This document shows, in pieces, positions 1-9,535 of a DNA stretch of 64,000 nt (within the stretch, counting starts at the first letter, position 1; each line of letters starts with the position of its first letter). Where the stretch lies: positions 9,497,926 to 9,561,925 of the forward strand of contig NC_073312.1 in assembly GCF_027595985.1 (NCBI RefSeq), read 5' to 3'. The position numbers and the translations under genes were made by a program. The notes beneath the pieces are model-generated. The model saw nothing but the letters and a program-made list of their open reading frames with translations. It had not been told where the DNA came from and searched no databases. This DNA comes from Sorex araneus. Taxonomy: Eukaryota > Chordata > Mammalia > Eulipotyphla > Soricidae.

Positions 1-54
1 GGGAGTCCTGTATGCCAAGCAGGTATTTTAACCTTTTGAGCCATCTCCTTGACC
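1..54 (-). repeat. tRNA-derived SINE head, cut by window edge
   Basis: On the minus strand this reads as a diverged tRNA-like head (GAGATGGCTCAAAAGGTTAA, then TGCTTGGCATACAGGA). The rest of the element would lie left of the window. It is clearly older than the main SINE family, and the family assignment is uncertain. Confidence 0.4.
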
Positions 55-189
55 ATGAAAATTTTCAGATGAAAATAAAATGCTGACAGGTGAGAGATGA
101 TGGAATAATAATTAAGTAAAGTTTGTTACCCTAATAAAAAAGAAAAAAATAAAGGGGAAAATAGTAGAAAGGTCACAGTAAAACAAAAT

Positions 190-366
190 AATGACATAGA
201 TAAGTATTATTCATGTAAATAAAACAAGCAGTCCAATTAAAGGGTAAAAAATGAAATCTTGGATTAAAATAAACCAGAATTATATTCTGTTTACTAGAGA
301 TTTGGGGAGGCTGAGTAGAAAAAAATTTTTAAGTATAATAACAAATGGTTTAAAGGTAAAAGGACA
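190..366 (+). pseudogene. L1 ORF2 endonuclease-region remnant
   Basis: The wording follows the mammalian L1 ORF2 endonuclease region: CCAATTAAAGGGTAAAAAAT, then TCTTGGATTAAAATAAACC, then TATATTCTGTTTACTAGAGA, then TTAAAGGTAAAAGG. It is a decayed plus-strand fragment with no open frame. An old SINE begins at its right edge. Confidence 0.5.
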
Positions 367-536
367 GGGATAGAGCACGAGTACAGCAAGTAAGGTGTTG
401 GCTTCACACACCACCAACCCCTAATCAACTCATGGTGCCTCATGGGAAGACCCACACTGATCCCGAGAACCAAGCCAGGAGTAATCCTTGAGCATTGTTG
501 GGGTTCACCCCCCCAAAAGATAAAGTATTGAAAAAT
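363..536 (+). repeat. Old tRNA-derived SINE
   Basis: Degenerate plus-strand SINE. The A-box region (GTACAGCAAGTAAGGTG), a central GCCAGGAGTAATCC and the 3' wording GAGCATTGTTGGGG match the older subfamily found elsewhere in the window. The head is heavily mutated, and the tail ends in a C-run followed by AAAAG. Confidence 0.55.
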
Positions 537-574
537 CTGAGAGAGAAACTTGACTGTTGTAATATCAATGTATT

Positions 575-1150
575 GATGTTGGTTCTTTTCACAACTCAAG
601 CTGTAGAATGTTCAAGATTGAATGACTTAACAGCAGAAAGTTGTTTCCACCCAATTCCAGAGGCTGAAAGAGTGGTGATCATGGCCACTCTCTTGTGGCA
701 ACACTTTCTGGCTTGCAGATGGTTCCCTTCTCACTGAAAACTCAAGTCTTTCTTTATTATCTGTACCTGGAAGAGAGTAAGATCTCAGGGGTCGCCAGAG
801 TACCACTCCCCTCATAAGCACCGCACCCTAACCCTCAAGACTCAACTAACCCTATTACCTCCCAACTGGCCCTCTTCCTAATGTTATGTTGAGTGTTAAG
901 TTTTTGGGGTTTGTTTTTGATTTTGTTTTTGCTTTTCAGGTCACACTTAGCGATGCTCAGGGATTACTCGTGGCTCTGCACTCAGAATTTATTCCTGGGA
1001 GTGTTTGGGAGACCATATGGGATGCTGGGAATTGAACCTGGGTTGGCTGTGTGCAAGGCAAACTCCTTATCCACTGTATTATGACTCCAGCTCTGAGGGT
1101 TAAGTTTTAAACATATATATTTTGAAGAAACACAAACATTCTATCCACAA
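575..1150 (-). repeat. MaLR-type LTR, split by a SINE
   Basis: Minus-strand LTR of the MLT1 kind. Diagnostic wording on the plus strand: CCAGAGGCTGAAAG, GCAGATGGTTCCCTTCTCAC, GATCTCAGGGGTC, CACCGCACCCTAACCCTCA, TATTACCTCCCAACTGGCCC. It resumes after the SINE with GGGTTAAGTTTTAAACATAT. The subfamily is not certain. Confidence 0.6.
905..1094 (-). repeat. Shrew-type tRNA SINE
   Basis: Minus-strand copy: T-rich A-tail complement, GGTCACACTTAGCGATG, ACCATATGGGATGCTGGGAA, then the B-box complement GGAATTGAACC and the head CTCCAGC. A 14-bp target-site duplication with one mismatch (GAGTGTTAAGTTTT / GAGGGTTAAGTTTT) lies at 891-904 and 1095-1108. It interrupts the MaLR LTR. Confidence 0.85.
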
Positions 1151-1159
1151 CAAAAGTAA

Positions 1160-1318
1160 AACACATTAGAGACACATTTCTCAGGGTTAAAGATTCCAAT
1201 CATCAGGAGGGTTGATGGTCCTTAATTTGTAGGTACCTAACAACAGCCTCAAAATATGTAACACAAGGTTGACTTAGCTCAAAAGAGAAATACAAAACAC
1301 CACAGGTCTAATTTCTTT
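1160..1318 (+). pseudogene. Possible L1 ORF2 remnant
   Basis: The run GTAGGTACCTAACAACAGCC, AAAATATGTAACACAAGG and CAAAAGAGAAATACAAAACA resembles the L1 ORF2 endonuclease region just past the segment at 190-366. It is decayed, with no open frame. A SINE follows directly. Confidence 0.4.
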
Positions 1319-1517
1319 TATTTTTCTGGTTTTTTTTTTGGGGGGGTCACACCTGGCGATGCACAGGGGTTACACCTGGCTCTGCACTCAGGAATTACTC
1401 CTGGCGGTGTTCAGGGGACCATAAAAGGATGCTGGGAATTGAACTCGGGTCGGCCGAGTGCAAGGCAAATGCCCTACCCGCTGTGCTATCGCTCCAGCCC
1501 CAGGTCTAATTTCTTTT
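1303..1517 (-). repeat. Shrew-type tRNA SINE with target-site duplication
   Basis: A nearly full-length minus-strand SINE occupies about 1320-1501. A perfect 16-bp duplication AGGTCTAATTTCTTTT flanks it at 1304-1319 and 1502-1517. The body carries GGTCACACCTGGCGATGCAC and CTGTGCTATCGCTCCAGCCC, the intact young-subfamily wording. Confidence 0.9.
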
Positions 1518-1594
1518 TCATGGTACTTTGTAATTATTGTTTTGTTTGCCTTAGTAAAAACTAAGTCAAACTAGCTTAAGATTTTCTTTTGAGG

Positions 1595-1765
1595 GCCAGA
1601 GAAGTAGTACAAGGAAGGCTTCAGGCACATTCCTGTTTTCAACCTTGAGTAATCCCTGGACCTGAACCCCAGCAGTAGCCCTGGCTTGAGTTCCCTTACA
1701 TTGGCCAAGAATCATGGGGAGGGACCCAAGGCTTCCCCATAAGTACTTTTTGGGAAACCCCTCAA
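1595..1765 (+). repeat. Very degenerate SINE-like segment
   Basis: GGGCCAGAGAAGTAGTACAA looks like a decayed SINE head. GTAATCCCTGGACCTGAACC and CCCCAGCAGTAGCCCTGGC are only loosely similar to the body, so the call is weak. Confidence 0.3.
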
Positions 1766-1854
1766 CCCCAATTTTTCCTTTTGACTTTTTCTCTATAAAA
1801 ATGTATTATAATATAAATAGGAAAAACATTTTATGTGTAGTAGAGTAGTAGTCC

Positions 1855-2130
1855 AAAGCACTGAATGATTTCATTCATATTTGGGATATAAAGGAGCACA
1901 AAGAAACAAACTAAAGTAAGATCTTGGCTTCTGACTCCAGAGCAGAGGTACGCAAAGGGGTTAGTGGGTAGGAGCTAACAGTGGACTGTATTGGAGGGGG
2001 TTTTGTACTTGGGTGGGTAATATATGTTTGAAGAGGCATGAGCTTGTATTCCTAAAAAAGAGACAGTTTTATAACTCAACGTCATCTTAATAAGACACGT
2101 GGAACAAAACACCAAAGCAGCAATATATTT
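1855..2130 (+). repeat. Possible old L1 3'-end remnant
   Basis: ATTTCATTCATATTTGGGAT, then AGAAACAAACTAAAGTAAG, then GGGGTTAGTGGGTAGG resembles the end of L1 ORF2 and the start of its 3' UTR on the plus strand. No poly(A) tail or target-site duplication was found. Confidence 0.35.
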
Positions 2131-2412
2131 GCACACGCACAAAAGATTGTCCTCTGATTTCTGGTAGAACATTTCTAGTTTTTATGCTATGTGACTAATT
2201 TGAATTCTTAGCTTATCTAGGTTACAGTTCACTGCTCCTATCAAAGTTTTCAAATGTGGCAATTATGCTTTCAAAGTCCCAATATTCCTTCCTGATCTTG
2301 GTTCATTACTTTCATTACTAGCAATGGATGTTTTAGTCTTTAAAAATTCACTGTGTTCTTGAAATGTCATTTGTGTGAATTTTTCTCAAGTTTTCTCATG
2401 GTAAGTCTGAAT

Positions 2413-2667
2413 CAGACAGTCACTGTCACTGTCATCCCATTGCTCATCAATTTGTTTGAGCGGGCACCAGTAACGTCTCTCATTGTGAGACTCATTGTTA
2501 CTATTTTTGGCATATCTAATATGCCACGGATAGCTTGCCAGGCTCTGCAGTGCGGGTGCGATACTCTCGGTAGCTTGCTGGGCTCTCCGAGAGGGGCGGA
2601 AGAATCGAACACAGGCTGGCCGAGTGAAAGGTGAACGCCCTACCCGCTGTGCTATCGCTCCAGCCAG
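2413..2667 (-). repeat. Composite SINE: tRNA head plus RTE-like tail
   Basis: Read on the minus strand, this copy starts with the shared tRNA head (GGCTGGAGCGATAGCACAGC). It continues through a body not found in the main SINE (GAGAGCCCAGCAAGCTACCG) and ends with GAGACGTTACTGGTGCCCGC and a (CAGTGA)n tail. The last about 50 bp match the 3' end of the RTE-type LINE at 25217-25726. Confidence 0.8.
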
Positions 2668-2984
2668 TGGACTTTGCTAATATTCTTCCGGCTTGATGCC
2701 CCCTCCAGTAGCTAGAGGGTCAAAACAGTCATTTTTCCCCTCACCAGGGCCAGCCTGATTTGATTTTGCCCCTGAGTTGAGTCTGTGATCTTCACCCAAG
2801 GTATATCAATAGGTACACACTCAGACACACCAAATCCCTACCTGGCCACGTTGCGTTCTCACAGGAAGTGGATCTGAGGTATGGTTTTGATTTCTCTTTC
2901 TGTCATCTGTAAGTAAAAGAGATCATGGCACGTTTGGTAAGAGGCTGGTTTCTCTCTTAAGTTTCCCCTTTTTAGTTTTAGTGT
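2668..2984. other. Unassigned intergenic sequence
   Basis: Mixed-composition DNA with no repeat family, exon or RNA gene that I recognise. Confidence 0.5.
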
Positions 2985-3730
2985 TTTTTGTTTTTTAGAT
3001 ATTGAATCACTGAGATACAAAGTTACAAAGTTGTTCATTATTGAATTTTAATTGTACAATGTTTGAGCACCCATCCCCTCACTAGTGTCCACTTCCTTCC
3101 ACCAATGACCCCAGTTTCCCTCTCATTCCTGAGCCTGCCTTTATTTTCTTTTTTTTCCGCTTAGGCACTGTAGTTTGCAATACAGTTACCGAAAAGGTAT
3201 CATGCATATCGCTGTTCTTCCTTTTAGCACCCAGTTCTTGTCTGAAGTGATCACTTCTCACTATCATAGTGATAGTGGTCCCTTTGACCTAACCTCCCTT
3301 CCCGTCTTTGTGGCAAGCAAGTTCCTACTAAGGACCAGTCCTCCTGGTCTTCATTCCTATTGCGTGTGGGTTTTATTCTCCTATTGTATTTCATTATATC
3401 CCACAAGCAAGCGCAATCATTCTTTGCCTGTCCCTCTCCCTCTAACTTGTTTTACTTAGCCTGATAGTCTCCATGTCCGTCCATGTATCAACCCATTTCA
3501 TGAGTTCATATTTTCCCCTAACGGCTGCACAGTATTCCATTGTGTAGATGTATATAGTTTCTTTATCAACTTGTCTGTTCTTGGGCACTTGGGTTGTTTC
3601 CAGATTTTAGCTATTGTGAATAGTGTTGTAATGAACATAGGAATACACATGCCTTTTCTGTATTGTGTTTGGGGGCCCTTAGGATATAATCCCAGGACTT
3701 GAATTGCTGATAGTATGTTTTGATTTTTTT
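2985..3730 (-). pseudogene. L1 3' end: ORF2 C-terminus plus 3' UTR
   Basis: Minus-strand L1, 5'-truncated. Its ORF2 C-terminal part corresponds to the conserved stretch TTLFTIAKIWKQPKCPRTDK, broken by frameshifts. It is followed by a 3' UTR that ends at a GTGATTCAATA tail on the minus strand. The same 3' end recurs many times in the window, so it is the lineage's active or recently active L1 type. It is well preserved relative to the older L1 at 18890. Confidence 0.85.
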
Positions 3731-3798
3731 TTTATGATAGGCATTGGGAGGAATGCCTAATGCTAACATTTTAAACATCAGAAGTTTGCTCATTCTTA

Positions 3799-3862
3799 TT
3801 TATAAAGCATTTATTGAGTACTAAACACAATTTATAAAACCTTTATTGAGTAATAAACACAG
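3799..3862. repeat. Tandem duplication of a 32-bp unit
   Basis: Two adjacent 32-bp units (3799-3830 and 3831-3862), both starting TTTATAAA and containing TTTATTGAGTA, match at 28 of 32 positions. Confidence 0.85.
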
Positions 3863-5132
3863 TCTGGTCCCTAATTTTTTTCTACAGATCAGTAGACAGG
3901 ATCGCTGGATCTGATGCCACTTACAAGTCACTGATTTCTTTTTAGTTCCCAGATGAACTCCCTGTAGAAGGTAGAAAATCAAGAGAGTCAAATGTTAATG
4001 ATGATATGCCACCTTACGCTGCTGCTCATTTTCCCATGAGGGTCATGTTCCCACCACATGAGACCTAGGACCAATTCCTGTGTACCTCCTGGGTCCCACA
4101 TTCAGTCAAGGGACCCTTGTTCCCTGATGTAATACATCCAGATATCTATATTTTTGTTCTTCCAATGCCAAGTGAATGGCCAAACCCATCATCATAACCA
4201 ATGGAAATGATAGAATCAATGTTCCATCCACTTGAAGCCCTGATATGGCAGTTGACTCAATCTTCTCTTCTTAAGGAAGTTTTCTATAGGCAGTGCCTTT
4301 GGCATGCTGGAAAACACCAAGGATGCTGGAAACACATGCTTCCCAGTCTTGAGGGCAGAAAATGAGGACCGTAGAAAATGAGGAATGTAGAAATGGAGGA
4401 CAGCAGGACACTGAACAAGCCCATTCATGCCTTTAATGGGTCTTGCTACTAAGCTTTTGGATCTTTAGAAGTGTGTTGTTAGAATAAGAAGCACACTGTG
4501 GTTGCAACCTTGATGTGAAGGAAAATGACCTACACATAATATTGAATTTTACCTGCCTAATTCTCCTTCAGGCTCACTGAGTTGCCCTGGTGTTTCCATG
4601 CTTCTTAATTTTACTAGAGGCCTGGGCCTGAAGTAGGTGATGTTTCTGAAGGAAACAGACCACTTATTGGTCCCAGGTGGCCCTGAAGCTTTTGATCCTA
4701 ATACAACATTTTTAAAGGCAATACTCAGGCTTGTAAAATTGGTCATTTTATTACAGAAATACATTATAATCTTGGGTCAAATGCCCTTGTGGGGACTTGC
4801 CACCTGATTGACCAATGATGCAGCCAACTTTTGCAGTCACTCTTCAACCAAATAACACATCACATTTTAAAAACATCTTTGTAAAAAAATCTTTTATGTA
4901 TAGTAAAATGCAACTGAGGGGCCTGGAACAAGAAAATTATTCAACAAAGCCATCGTTTATCTTAAATGACACCAAGACGGAGATCTGCTAGTTCATAAAT
5001 CATTATTAACTATCATGCTAATGCGTTACAATGATCATTTATTTATTTATTATTTCACCATCTTGTTTGATCTTCTTAATGGCCAGATGGGATAGGGGAA
5101 GGCAAAAGTCACAATGCCATCTGGTCAGGTGA
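3863..5132. other. Unassigned intergenic sequence
   Basis: No recognised repeat family and no exon. Short open frames here show no protein-like composition. Confidence 0.5.
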
Positions 5133-5197
5133 AGAAAGTAAAGTTCATAGTTCACAGAAAGTAAAAGTTCATAGTTCAGAAAGTAAGTTCATAGAAC
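5133..5197. repeat. Three-unit minisatellite, 20-23 bp units
   Basis: Three shortening units, AGAAAGTAAAGTTCATAG-type, at 5133-5155, 5156-5177 and 5178-5197. The units differ by single-base length changes in the GTAAA(A)GTTC core. Confidence 0.85.
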
Positions 5198-7860
5198 AGG
5201 AATGATCAAGTCTCATACAGCTGGAGAGAGAGGTGGGTCTAAAACTGTAGGGGGTTATGCCAATTAACTTTTCAGACCTCTTTCCAATAATATTTCCTCA
5301 ATATAAAGCTGTTGCCCTGGTAGCATCTTGAGAAGAGTCTTAGGATCCCAGAATTCATGGATGAGTTGAATTGATGCCTTCTGGGAAAATTTAAGGTGCT
5401 AGGTAGAAATATTAGGAAAGGAGACAAAATGGAAAAATATGGAGCTGCTTTTGCTTTCTTCTCTTCTTTATTTGTCCTGCTGGCTGATGAGAGAGGGGCA
5501 AAACCTCCCTATCAGCTGTTGTTTAGCTTATACAGCACCCACTCTTTGGGGTGCCCCAGCCTGCTCAATCCCCATCTTTTCCTGTGGAAATAATTCTGTT
5601 AAGAGCCATCTTTCTCTATGAACGCACCTTTATGGAGCAGACCAGAGGGAAAAGTAATTGAATTTAATAAAAGCTGTTCTCAATATAAAGCCACAGGGAA
5701 ATACATTTTACTTCAAAGCCAAGATGCATGGTTCCTAAATATAATTAATTGCCTGGCTGTTTCTTCCATCAAATCTCAATTTGACAGTAAAGCAGGGAAT
5801 TCTTTGGCATATTTTTTTTTCATGGCCACATGAATTCTCCATCGATAGTTATGGGTGGACTGATAAAAGTCATTCTTAGAAACATCATTTGTTAACAAAT
5901 TTTGAGCATCAGAGTTGCCACAGCTGTAATTTCTTACCCCATCTGTTTGGGAGACTTATAAATAGGATTAGGTCATCCAAGCAGAGTTGTCAAAGGTAAA
6001 ACTTTGAGCTTGAAACCTTCTACGTTTTAACCACCACCCTACTGTCTCTCTCTTTTTTTTTTAAATCTTTCTTTAAAATATTCTTCAGGGGTAATTCTTT
6101 ATCACACAACTTCTTTGTGAAAATACTTCTTGGGGTACCCCTGTTTACAACCACTTACAATAAATCCAAACATTGAAAGACTTTGATTGCTAGGGACTAT
6201 AAAACTCCTCCAAGGCTGACTGCTTCCAGCTCAGAAATGAAGACCCCAGGGCTAATGCAGAATATCCCCGAGGTGGGGTGGGGTACATGCAGGTTACACC
6301 CACTTGCTGGAGGGAGATGGATTTGTAGAGCAAGTCTCTCTTTTTCCGGGGTCCAACTCCATAATGGGTCATCGGTTCTCTGGGTCCTCACTGCTAGGGA
6401 CAGGCTTCTCCCGACCGTCTTGCCCCTGAGGAGGGGGCAACTTTCACTCTAGAGCTGCATAAAGAGAGAGGGTGAGATCAGATGGAAAAGGCTGCTACAC
6501 GGGCAGAAGACCTTGCACCCTAAATGCTGTTCTGAGATGCGCAGGACATCCCAGGTATGAGCTGAAGTTTGCCAAAGCAACACCTGCCTCAGTAGGGTTA
6601 CACACCATCACAGAAGATAATTTTTCTCTGAGGAAGCAGCTTCACGTGGAATTGCTTGCATAGAGAAATGTTTGAGGGGGAAATCATGGAGCATCAAAGG
6701 AGAGGGATGGCAAAACATGCATGAAACAGTCTTTAAAAAAAAAAGTGCATCATTTTTCTATCCAAATTTGACTGAAAGCAAAGTTATATTCCTGAAAATA
6801 CCACTTTCAGGGCTATCCATAATCCAATAATAAAATCTTGCAAATGCCTAAAAAAAAGGTATCCTTTAATATATTACATACCTTCACTATATAATCATAT
6901 GGTTTTTATAGGGCTAAATTTGGTGGCTGGGAGAAATACAGAGATGTGTTTATTATATGATATAAAATTTTTAAACACAAGTGTGTGCATATTGGCCTGC
7001 AACTAGGCAGAAATGAATGCACTGTATGAAGAAAGAAATATTGATGCTGGCACAGTGAAATTACAAGTATAGAATGAAGATACATGTAAAATGAAAGTAC
7101 AGAGTATGGGAAATAAAGTTGCGGTTAAGTACTCATGAGCTTCTTTCTCATCAAGACCCGTTTGTGGAAACCCACTTCCTCCAAAGCCAGTGCTGAATTT
7201 TATCCATAAGCCTTGAGAACAAGGCAAGGCTGGGATGGATTGGAAAAGCATCCCTGTTTCCATCTTCTCTGCAAGCAGACAGCGGCTTTCACCTCTCCCC
7301 GTTCACAGTACTGCATTCTTGCAGTCATCTACTCCGCTGATGAGAGCCCCGTGGGACTGCCTTTGGTTTTATGAAGAGCCAGACTGAACGGCCTCACATG
7401 ATTGAATACTTTCTCATGACTCAGTTCCTAGAATGGGAAGCCAGGGAGAGTAATTAGGAGCTTAGGGGACTGCTGACCGTTAGGATAAACCAATCCACCC
7501 ATCTCCAATAAGCATCATCTCCCCTAACTAGTTCATTTGTAAGGAAATGGACTATGTTTTGGGCCAGGCAGGGCACTGAGAGGACGAGGCGGAGGCTGTC
7601 TCCAAGCCCCAGCCTGTCTGTGCTGCCACAGAGAGGCCTGGAGAGACAGCCAGCAAGCCCCTCCCTCCACGGGAACAGAGGAGAGTCATGGCCCAAGTTA
7701 CCTTACAAAAGCAAGAGATGGAGACTGGAGTGGTCCTAAGCGCTAGAGAACAAGTGCATCTCACTCACTACAAGGGGTCACTGGATCTGGCCTTTGGCCC
7801 TTTGCCTGCACTGGCCTTCCCCATCTCTCTATTTTACCTAATTGGCTTTGTTCAGTGGAG
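5198..7860. other. Unique sequence without recognised repeats
   Basis: About 2.7 kb with no SINE or LINE copy that I recognise. 5640-5830 is AT-rich and low in CpG; 6180-6660 and 7260-7700 are more GC-rich. Short open frames overlap on both strands and show no family motif. Undetected short exons cannot be excluded. Confidence 0.5.
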
Positions 7861-7879
7861 CCACATGCCCATACTTTCC

Positions 7880-8395
7880 ACCTTAAGGCATTCGCATCTG
7901 CTCCTTTTCACAGAATTCTGGGAAGGCCCTTTCCTCCTTTCTTTTCTGTGTGATCTTTTCATGCCTCTTTTTTTGCTTTTTGGGTCACATCTGGCGTTGC
8001 ACAGGGGTTACTCCTGGCTGTGCACTCAGGAATTACTCCTGGCGGTGCTCAGGGGACCATATGGGATGCTGGGAATCGAACCCGGGTCAGCCCAGTGCAA
8101 GGCAAACGCCCTACCTGCTGTGCTATTGCTCCAGCCCCCCCCCCTTTTTTTTTTTGCTTCATGCCTCTTAAGCAGCCTTAAGAGGTCCCATTTTAGAGAG
8201 TGCTGTCCAGTTGGATCATTCTCTATTTAAACTTCTAGTTTAGTTCTCTTCAAGTTCTTGGCTATTGAAGTATAAATGATGCTTTTCTGGATTCCTTGCT
8301 AGACTGGAAACCTGCTGAGGTCAGGTCCTATGTCAGGTTTGTTCACCATCGCATACTAGGGATAGACACATAGTAGAGACTCACGAAATGCAAAA
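7880..8395 (+). repeat. L2 LINE 3' end, split by a SINE
   Basis: The right part carries typical L2 3' wording: TTGCTAGACTGGAAACCTGC, TGAGGTCAGGTCC, then ATAGACACATAGTAGAGAC. The left part (CCTTTCCTCCTTTC) fits the upstream L2 region. It is an ancient mammalian element. Confidence 0.6.
7958..8169 (-). repeat. Shrew-type tRNA SINE with unusual 5' extension
   Basis: Minus-strand SINE at about 7970-8137 with a perfect 12-bp duplication TTCATGCCTCTT at 7958-7969 and 8158-8169. Between the SINE head and the right-hand duplication is a run of 10 C, 11 T and GC. On the element strand this reads GC, A-run, G-run, then CTGGAG, so extra A/G-rich sequence precedes the normal 5' end. Confidence 0.85.
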
Positions 8396-9106
8396 TGAGC
8401 TTCTGCTAGGTAGTGCTTAGATGTGAGATGAACTTCTGAAGTGTTTTTAAAATCAGGAGCCCAGATCTGAGAACCTGCTCTTCCACATGCCACATAGAAC
8501 TCACAGCCAGCCACTGAGGGCCATAATGGCTTGAGACTGAACTTGATGTTCTCTAAGTCTGAGACAGTCCCTGCCACCCGGAGGAGCCTGATATCATCCT
8601 GAGACCTCAGAAGGGGAATGGCAGGGACAGACCATTGATCTTAGACCTGATGGACAGATGGTGGCTGTTAGATCAAGGGTCCCCTTCCAATCTGAGGGTG
8701 CAGTTGGAATCATGCAAGTGTAAAACTGACAGTTTGAAGAAAGTTTGATGATCATTGATGAGTGACCTACAGATACTTGATCCATTGTGTTTCAGAATAG
8801 AGATTGCCCACACTGTGTGGCGGTCCTGTCTTAGGCTCCAGGACTTGATAGGAGGCATCTGTGAGGCATGCAATGGTTGTGTGAGAACAGGACCTGGGGA
8901 ATCAATGCTTGACTTCTCATGGCTATGGTGGCTGTACGAGGTGGGAGAAAAGGAAAGAAAATTCTAGCACAGAACCCTTTGGGATTTGATCTCTGGCTTT
9001 GGGCCTTCTGCCTGATGACCAAGTTCATCCAGGTTTGAGGTGTAGCCTCGTATTTCTAAGGATTCTTGATTCAAAGTCTAGTTCTCTTAGTTTTGTGACA
9101 AATATT
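8396..9106. other. Unassigned intergenic sequence
   Basis: No recognised repeat or gene. Confidence 0.5.
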
Positions 9107-9150
9107 TGTTTCGGGAGCTACACTTGGTGGTATTCAGGGCTTGCTCTGAT
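9107..9150 (-). repeat. SINE fragment
   Basis: CTACACTTGGTGGTATTCAG followed by GGCTTGCTC is the 3' part of the older SINE subfamily on the minus strand. A TA-rich microsatellite begins at its right end. Confidence 0.4.
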
Positions 9151-9200
9151 GTATATGTATATATATGTGCATATATATACACACATGTACATATATATCT
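9149..9200. repeat. TA/TG/CA microsatellite
   Basis: Imperfect alternating purine-pyrimidine run (ATGTATATATATGTG, then CATATATATACACACATG). Such runs can adopt unusual helical forms. Confidence 0.75.
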
Positions 9201-9229
9201 TTAATTTGCATGCTTATACCTATATCTAC

Positions 9230-9535
9230 ATGGACCATAACCTACATATTCTTCTATGGCAGATTCTTTTTTATGCTCGTATTATGTTTCTAAGGATTGT
9301 GCATAAGATTGCATCAGTTTTCTTCTGCTATGTAGAATTTCTTTGCAGAATAATTTACATTTCACCATTCTGGACATTTCAGTTCCTCATTTTTGCTCCA
9401 TAAACAATGCTGCTTTGAACATTTGGTCCCTATCTCCTGGTAGATACTTGAATGTGTTTCCCTAGGAGTGAAATGGGAATCATGTTCATGCTTTTCCTAT
9501 GCAAAGATAGCTGAACACAATTTTCATCCATTTGA
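9230..9535 (-). pseudogene. Old L1 ORF2 fragment
   Basis: Wording typical of the reverse complement of old L1 ORF2: TCTGCTATGTAGAATTTC, AAACAATGCTGCTTTGAACA, CTATCTCCTGGTAGATAC, CCCTAGGAGTGAAATGGGAA. It is heavily mutated with no open frame. Confidence 0.7.

Noticed and set aside
7688..8230. 180-codon open frame, plus strand
   Set aside because: It reads through a SINE in antisense (the HLALHRGYSWLCTQ-type peptide recurs at every such copy) and an L2 remnant. The same peptide appears at 893, 28779 and 32547.
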